NCBI GenBank assembly: GCA_037893225.1
Contig: JAZGUH010000185.1
Coordinates: forward strand, 1,364,001-1,428,000
From: Hippasteria phrygiana
Taxonomy: Eukaryota; Echinodermata; Asteroidea; Valvatida; Goniasteridae
Direction: 5' to 3'
Length of the DNA stretch: 64,000 bases
This document shows positions 50,501 through 59,500 of this stretch, piece by piece. Numbering within the stretch: position 1 is the stretch's first letter; the number at the start of each line of letters is the position of its first letter. A program made the translations under genes and the position numbers. The notes beneath the pieces were generated by a model. The model saw nothing but the letters and a program-made list of their open reading frames with translations, did no database searches and was not told the origin of the DNA.

Positions 50501-53500
50501 GATGCAAGTTTGTTGGTTAAAAAAAAACTGAACTGTGTACGCGTATGATTTAGTATGCTGTTTGTGCAGTTTCAATCCATTGTTGGATTATTGTTTATGT
50601 CACGCTTGACTGCACACACACATTGTAGCGGTTCGATTTGGCTGCCAGAACCGCCGCGACACCCCGACGTCTCCCGTAAAATACCGTGCCCGAGGGGTTA
50701 AAAAAGAAGACGACATGGCGAGTGATGATTCTGAACATGATTTGGTTCTTTTTGCTTGACTGTACGTATAGATATTAAAAAGAGAATTCTCCAACCACAA
50801 TTGAGGCTTTTCAATTCTGAAATGTCAATTTTCTGTTTGTGATAACCGCAATATATCCATTTAAACTACATGCTGAACAATCTGTTAAAAAAAAAAATTA
50901 AAAAAAAATCTCTGCATTTCTGAATGGTTCCATTCAAGATAAACGGATAAAACCAACAAACTTTTTTTCTCCAATTTGCGTCGCATACCGTTTACAGCTA
51001 ATCATGGGCGTACGCACTAACCATGTGCCAACAAAACCTCTCTTACATGGATCGCCGCGCGAAAAACACCGGCCTGCTTTGCGTGAAACCGTTTTTAACC
51101 GGCGCGGTATGCAGTTGCAGTTGACGTGTGAAAACTGGATCGGCGAGTATCGAATATTCGAATATTCGGTCAAACCCAGTTTCGAATAGTAAATTATTCG
51201 AAAATGAACAGCCCTACAGCAGGGTAGCAGCTAAATATACCTGTTGGATTTTGTGGAAGCAGACTTCTAGTACAATTTAGGTTGTAATTTGCTGGATTCA
51301 GCAGGCTGGCTGCAAAATGCCAAGGCTGGTGTGTAGGTGGTACACTGCAGAATCCAACCAAATTTGCTGCTAAATTTGGTTGTATAATTTACATGTAGCC
51401 GGCTTCTCATTTCAGTTTTGTTTGAAATTGTTGGATTTAGCAGGGCGATATGAAAAACAATAAAAGGGGTTAGGGATAATCTGTTTTTTTTTTTTTTTTA
51501 CACCCTGCATAATCTTTCTGCAAAGTACAAGTACGTGCTTTGTGTTTCCTATTGTTCCTTTAATATAACCCAACCCCATAGACTAAGCACGTACTTCTAC
51601 TTGCGAGGACCGATTTCAACAAAAGACTTGACTTGCGAGGACTGAAAGGTTTCTTTGTATAATTTGCTTTCTCCTCTTATGTGTTCAGTTGTGTCTCCAC
51701 TGCTATAGGAACCCTATTGTATAAACCATGTTGCACAATAATCTAACCGCTTTGTACCTAACCATTGGGTCACACTGTGTTAAATTTGCAATGGAGGGAA
51801 AAAGACCCACTCCAGCCAGTTACACTTAGCATTTTCCATTGCTGTTTCCATGGCGACTGCTAAGTGGTGGGCATGCCGAGCACAATAGCATGTACATACA
51901 TGTATACAGCACTGTTCAGATATTACTGTCTGTGCTGCTCTCCGCACCACTTCATTACGCTCTTGTACATGCATGTAGCCTCTTTGAGGGCACGAAATCA
52001 ACAAAGGAGATCAAAGATTAAAGCGCATAAAAAGTGGTTCGTGCATATATATGCAGGATGTACATGTACATTGTACAGTGCGTACGTTGCACAAAGACAT
52101 TTGTATCCATTTTTGACTAAACTTTTGAAAGTTGGTATGGTTTAACAGCCAGAGAAGTGTCCAGGTGTCTTTTATAAGGGATGCTATCAATTCTTTTCAA
52201 TTTTGTTGTTGTTGAAAATTTTCTGATAAAGAACATACGTGTAATAAGCCTTTTTGACATTCTCAATGCATTGTGGGTATGGAGGCCAAACAAACCATGT
52301 GATTTATACACAAACCTATGGCACTGTGAACCAGTCCAAATATTAATTGATTCTATTCTCAATATCTGTCATGCGTTGAGAGATACTCTTTTTCACATAT
52401 TATTGCATGGAACATAGGGAAAATAATAACCAGAAAAAAATTTAAAAATCAGTTTTTAATGGCAATAAAAATAAGGAATTAGTTGGGGAATCCCTCTCAG
52501 GGTACCAGTTACTAATGAATGCAACACCTCTGGAATTAGAACAGCTAATAATGTCATATTATTAGCCAATCACAAGAGGATTTTACACCCATGACAACCA
52601 ATGCAACCAATCACATGTATCCATACTAATGTGCTTGCTCTTCAACCAGTAACATGTTCCCATGCATGATGCTATGTCAGAGAATGCAAAAAATGGTTCA
52701 TTTAAAAGGGGTTGTTGGGGGGGGGGGGGGGGTGGGGGGGAGGGGGGAGATTGTGTAGTGTAGGGCCCTGTTACAGGGAACAAAAACCACTTTTAGGTTT
52801 ATTATTGGAATTGCCAACAGGTATAAAGGGTAGGGTTTTTTGTTTTGGGGGAAATTTTGGGGTAAAACGACAATGAGGACGACAAAACCCTGAATGTACG
52901 TGTATCAGAGTTGTTTATTTGAACCCAGAGCCTACATGTAATTAGCATAAATCCGGAGAATCTCCTCTGGCTTTGTGCTAATTACATGCAGGGTGTTTGT
53001 AGTCCCATAATGCATTGCGATGTTCCCATTCCAATCACTGCAAAAACTAGCCAAAACAAATGTGAACTCAATAGAATGTTTTTCCCCATGACGAATTATC
53101 AAAACCCCTAGAAGATTCCGGAAACTTTCCACGGAAAAGTTCTAAAATGTCCAGTTTCCGACTCTTCTCAGCCCTAATAATAAAAAAAAGAGTATTTCCA
53201 AATCCAGGTTCTGTTGTAAAGACAGCGATTCAGTGTCCATTTTCCTGTATCGTGGCGGAAGTCAATGGCTATCCATAATGAATCATCATAATTTCATCGC
53301 TTTCGTTTTCTTTTCACAGCCATTTGCTACATGTATGCATCTTGTTCCATTGCCAACATTGTTTATTTTCATTTCCTGTTTCACTGTCCCCCTGTTGTAG
53401 CGCTGTGATCCGGTGGTATGTTCCATATATTTTATGTTCATCATTTTCCCACGGTCGTTTGCTAAACGGCCCTCCATCTCTTCTCCCTTCCCCTGTGGCA

Positions 53501-56500
53501 TGTATGGCATGTTTTACTGAGCACGGAATGGCATGCACGTGCGACATTGACATTGGTGGAGTGCTGGGCCTTGATAAACATTCGGAGGTTGTCTTCCATC
53601 TCAAAATTTGGGGGCGTGGCTAACTTTTACTTTTTTTTCCCCCCGAGGTGGTCGGGTAAGCTTGGGCCATTTTTACTTAAAGTTGATTTGTCTGTGCTCG
53701 CTAGAAAAATAGATTTGTACTAAAGCCGCGTTCGCATTGGACAGTTTCCACTTGAAAATCCAAGACACATTTTAAAAGTTTTCTTGAGGTGATGGAACCC
53801 CAGGAAATTGATTGCTTTTATGCATAAATGTTCCTTGGGCCCTTTAGAATGATTCCAGCTGTGTTCTGGATTTTTTTTTACATACTTGAAGAGCCTAGAC
53901 ATCAAACATTTTGGAAAAAAAAATCCTGGATTCATGCTTTGTAGGTCATGACCTTCTTTCAACCACCTCATATTTTGATTATTTTGACACCAAATAAAAT
54001 AGGAGAACAAGAGCTTTGCAAAAATGTATACTTTTATTGGGTTATCGCAAAAAAATAAGCTTTACTAAGCTGAAAAAACAAAAACATTAAGAACATTAAA
54101 ATGTGTGCGACCTTAAATATGACGGTTAAAGGGTTTTCAAGGGTAAACCCAGAAGTCATAATGTACTCTTTCTCAAGGTGGGACAATGATAATTACAGGC
54201 TTCCAGTGGGATTTTGAAAGAGTCCATGTAGGATGCAATTACATCATCCCAATTGCCCCCGTCCATTTTTAAATAGAAAAATCACATCCCAGGGGTGACA
54301 GTGTACCGTGTAACTTAAATGTTGATTAAAACCCTAACTACCCCAAGCCTTACAAACTCCAACAGCAGGTTTTGTCTAATTTTGATGGGTTCAGGACTAT
54401 AGCGCCTTGGCACTATTACATGGAGCTGTGATGCCCCAATTTGTCTTCAAGTCCAAAGAATGTGCCATACATGTACATGTAGCTACTGCACAGTGTTGGA
54501 TGTTGACAGGTTGAGGACACTTCCTAGCAAAAATGCCTTGGGGGTTAGGGTTAATAATCGTGAGCCGATTTATTTTTCGTTCATTGCTTCACTGAAAAGC
54601 TAATAACTTTGGTAATGTTAGAATGTTAGCAATTCAGTTTTTGAGGTTCTAATTTTTCAGGGTGCCGCACCCAGAAAGCATGGACACATCAATTGATTAA
54701 CGATATTATTTAGTTATCACTGGACCGCTAGCATCTCACTTGCCTGTCGACTCGGTGTTCTAGCCAGGCGTTAATTTTAAGAGCAAGAGTATATTCTAAA
54801 CAATTTCAAATGAACAAAATTTTGCCTAGATATAATCTTCAAAACGTTTACTCAAAACAGTCAAGGGAAGGTGGCCAGGAACTGCCTCAGATTGCACCAC
54901 AGAGCATCAAGAATCCAAAAATTTTGAGGGCCCTTAATTAACCCTAACCCTGCCAGGCGCAGCACAGTGCATCTGTGGTGACAGCTCCACTTTGCTGCAC
55001 TCTGCACACAGGTCAATGTGACAAAGTATGCAATCTGATGTGTCTGGGAGGGTTTCTAGCCAAAATACCCTGGAGGGTTAGGGTTTTAAGCGGACCCCAG
55101 CCCCCACGCCGTAAGGGCTTCGCGCTCCGCACTCGCATTGTCCATCCTTGAGCAAAATGCCCCTACATGTGTACGCTTTAATTTCACCCTGGCTAGAACA
55201 CTGCCTGTCGTATACATGTACGCCTTGAATTGCTCAAACACAAGCCCAGTATGGCTCTGCTTTTGCGCCATATCTTCTGTGACCCTTGACCTGTAGCATA
55301 CCCCCCCCACCTTCCATTCCTTATCCTGATTGCAGGGCCAACTGTAATGGCTAATCTGGTTGTAATGTGATCGGGGAGGCCTATAACGCAATAAACCCAG
55401 ACTGTGTGAGCCGACGCAAAGGCTTAAAAACGTGTACGTGCATGCACAACACTTGTCTGACGCTTAATAAAGACGTGTGCTACGCTTTGCAGACACGCAT
55501 TCTTTGGGATGACTCTTGTTAGAAACATTCACAGTGGCTGGCACATGTACATGCTGTTATCTGGCCAAGTCAAAAGATAGATTTGTTTAGGGTCCCACTC
55601 TGCTTCCTTTTTAGAGGCTGAATTTTATTTAAAATGCAAAAAGCCATAATATCAATGCAACGGAAGAGAAGAAATGTCCCAGTGGATCTATGATGTGTGT
55701 TAGTTTGTTCTGCAGAAATGTTTCACCGGCTTGTCCAGCTTGGTTCCTCCAGTCGGGGTGTTTGAGCGTGAAACTCTGTGTTTCCATTGGATTTATTTTT
55801 GTCAATCTACTACGACTTTTCTGTAGAATGACAAACTTAAAGTCCAATGGGGACACGCGGTAAACTAACATCCCTGTCAACTTACCGCAACCTTGATGTA
55901 AAACAACCAGGCCGAAAGCGGTCGCGGAAGATATCCGCGTGGCCGCGGAAAGTCATCAGGGACGATAAAAAGTCCAATGGAAACAGCACCGCACTGTAGA
56001 ACTCAGTACCGTGACCACAGGGAAAATCATTGTGTAAACAATGCAACTTCCATTATTACAAATGTACGTCAACTGCAAAGCGATTATCACAAAAATTGTG
56101 GTATAGTTTTGTGTATAGTACACCCACATGTGATTACATGCAGTTGCGCTAGCACTTTGCAGCGGAGCGAACCGACAGATGATCCTGTTCATGCATAACA
56201 ACTACATTTTTCGTTTGTTCGTTGCTTGAAACATGGCAGATTTAATGGATTTTAGCCGAATAGCGTGCAAAAAAATACGCTACATGTAGGTCACAGCATC
56301 TAGCCCATTTAGGTCAAAGGTGATTGTGCACAGTGCCCGCAGCGTGTGACATTTTGCCAGCCTCGCAAGGCGAATTAAACTGTCGCGGTTATAAAAGTTT
56401 AAATGGGAACGCACGGTAGAATTACGCGAAGGCATGTCGCAGTAAGTTTCCGCGAGGCCGCGGAAAAGAAGTCCAATGGAAACACGGCTAAAGTCCGTAG

Positions 56501-59500
56501 GTCTTTCCCTCGTTCTGTATCTCTGTGGAATTCTTTGCCTGGTGCATGTTTCCCTTCATCTTACGATCTTTCCTGCTTCAAGAGGAATATTAATTCCTAC
56601 CTATGTATTAGGGTCTACATCTTTGATTCCCAATTCCTCTTGTAGATACCTTGAGTGGCTTTTAGCCTTGTTCGGGTCTCCATTGCTTATCGGCTTAATA
56701 CAACTGGTTTATCAGCGATGTTGAATGCGGAGAGAAATCTGCATCATTTTGTAGTTTGATGTATGTGGATAAAGGTGTATTACAATAAAACAGGCAATTA
56801 CTTTTGCCATGAAACAATATGGTTGTATTTTCAACCAAAGATTTCACCCTCAGAGTTGATTGAACCGGAAAATTTGTGCAAAGTTTGTTCCATGAAAATT
56901 ACTCTCTCATATTGCAAAAAAATGAAAGTCATAGCTGATAAAATAGCAAAGTTATGGCTGTTTTCTCCTTAGGCCCACTTTAAGAAACAGGAAACTTGTT
57001 TGTCACACGAACAAATGGCGCTCCATACAAAAGACTATGGAAGAAACTTCGGATAGTGACACATAAATTTGATAGAACCATTGGAAAGATCAGGGCCCAA
57101 TTTCATGGCTCTGCTTGCCGTTAGCGAAAAATCCGCGCTTACTGTAGCAGGAAATTCTGTGCTTACGGCAAGCGTATTTCACGCGTTAGCGGGGAATTTT
57201 GGCCCCTGAGCATGCGTACATCCTGTAACTAAGGATTCTGTGCTTACAGGGTTAGCGCAGAATTTTTTCGCTAGCGCTGTTAGCGCAAAATGGTGATCGT
57301 AAGCGCGGAAAGCTGTGGTTAGCAGAGCCATGAAATTGGGCCCTGAAAAAGCTCTTTCTGTTGGTATGAGGATGAAGTATAGACAGCAAAAAAACACAAA
57401 CACTAGAGATTATTGAAATATGGTGAGCACTGTTGTTTGGATACTCTGGTGTGTGGTTTCCTTGTCAAGTAAACTCGTCATTGGTAAGCAACGTGTGCTT
57501 TGGCATATCCAGTAAACTCGACATTGATAAGGAAAGGGTTAACGAATACATAGCTGTCAAACATGCACTAGCAAATTTTCGATTACGAGAAGGGCTGAAG
57601 TAAGTTTCAGTTTTTGGGAGTGGATATTTGGCAGTGGGCAACACGTTCTGAAATTATGTTTTGACGAGAGTCTTCTCTGATTGGTGAATTTTTAAAGATG
57701 TATTCACTTTATATCAGATTCAGACATCGGCACGAGATTTTAGTTTATCCCTTTGGTTGAGCTGCGCTGTTGCCTACATGTAGTAAATAGTGCGAGAGCA
57801 GAAGGTTGCGAGTTTGACCCCACAGAGAGCTGAGTTATCGACTTTCTTCCCCTCCTCTCGATTCTTGTTTTTAAGGCTGCAGTTTGGAAACGTTTACACG
57901 GTTAACTGACCATTCAAACGGTTACGCGGTTCCATTTTTCCGTTTTGGTTAACCGTAATCCAATTTTAATAAAATGACCTTTCCTTGATTTTGGGAGCAC
58001 ATAGTATGCGAAGAAAAAAAATCAAGTTGCTGGCGAGCACAAAAGCAAAAAATCTTTTGAAGATTCGACCGAGAACACAAATGGGGAAAAATAGAGAACC
58101 TTTTATGGATCTATTCATCAATCCGAGAATATCCAGCACTGAAAACTTTGTATCAGAATATTTTGGCGGTGCAAAATTGCTGGCTAAATATCCACTGCCT
58201 TTGGTTTTGGCCGTCACACTCTGTGATTTATTTATATTATCATTTTGCTCATTTCCTGTTTTCTTGTAGACCGTCACATGTCAAGTGGAGGCGACGGGTG
58301 TGGCCTTTGTCATCTTCGCTACGCAGCAGACGGCGAGCAGCGTCAAGCTGTCCACCTGTGACGTTGCAATCGAAAAACTGATCGGAAAGGTTGGTACAAT
58401 GTATAAACCAGCAGCTTTTTATCATTGACATAAATGTAATGCACATTACACAGGTACCAGCTCCTGCAGATGTTTCTGGCTAGAACCGGTTTGGTTTGGT
58501 GTAAACTGGTTTTAATATAAAGCTTCTGGATTTTGGTATGTGGTACAGTACAACTTCTCTTTAACGAACACCACTATACTGAACATTTAGCTATAACGAA
58601 CATCCTCTTTGCCTCCCAAATAGGGCTGTGCATCCGAACCGGGTACCCGAGTACCCGAGAACCCGAGAACCCGAGTACCCGAGAACCCGAGTACCCGAGA
58701 ACCCGAGTACCCGGGTACCCGGGTACCCGGGTACCCGGGTACCCGAGTACCCGAGTACCCGAGTACCCGAGTACCCGAGTACCCGAGTACCCGAGTACCC
58801 GAGTACCCGAGTACCCGAGTACCCGAGTACCCGAGTACCCGAGTACCCGAGTACCCGAGTACCCGAGTACCCGAGTACCCGAGTACCCGAGTACCCGAGT
58901 ACCCGAGTACCCGAGTACCCGACCGCTAATGTTACAAACCGGTTCCAGATTATGGAATCGAGTACCCGTAACTAAATTAATATATTACTCAGTAATTTCT
59001 CAGACAATGAAAAAGAAAGATTTTAAACTTCCTTTTGTGGGGAATTTTCAAAATAGAAATCGGGGTACATGGTAAAACAAAATAGATTAACGTCTATGAC
59101 GTTTGCAAAAATGCAATTTACAGCATTAAGCTATAGAGCACACTGGACACAATTGTATCTTGATGCGCTGATGCACCAAAATTGTAGTACAGTGGAACGT
59201 CGCTATAACGAACATCGCAGGATCCACAGATTTTTTTTGTTATAGCGATTGTTCGTTATAGCGATTTTCTGCCAAATGCCCATATTTCAACATGGCGTCC
59301 GTTCTTTTAAATAACGCCCTCTTGCGTCATATTTTAAGTGCGCCCACTTTTGACCATTGTCAGTGTACAAAACTACTGTCCATTCATCTTGCAGCACATC
59401 ACTCTGCACGCCCTGGCGGTTGCTTTAGGACGACTTTGAACATGTGCCGCCCATTAATTCATGTAATTACATGTTCATACTTTTTAAGCTTTAATACCGA

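Noticed and set aside
57750..57830. Weak tRNA-like stretch ending GCGAGTTTGACCCC
   Set aside because: A and B boxes too degenerate and stems do not pair.
58533..59075. 180- and 115-codon frames of EYPSTRVP repeats
   Set aside because: Artefact of the (GAGTACCC)n array.
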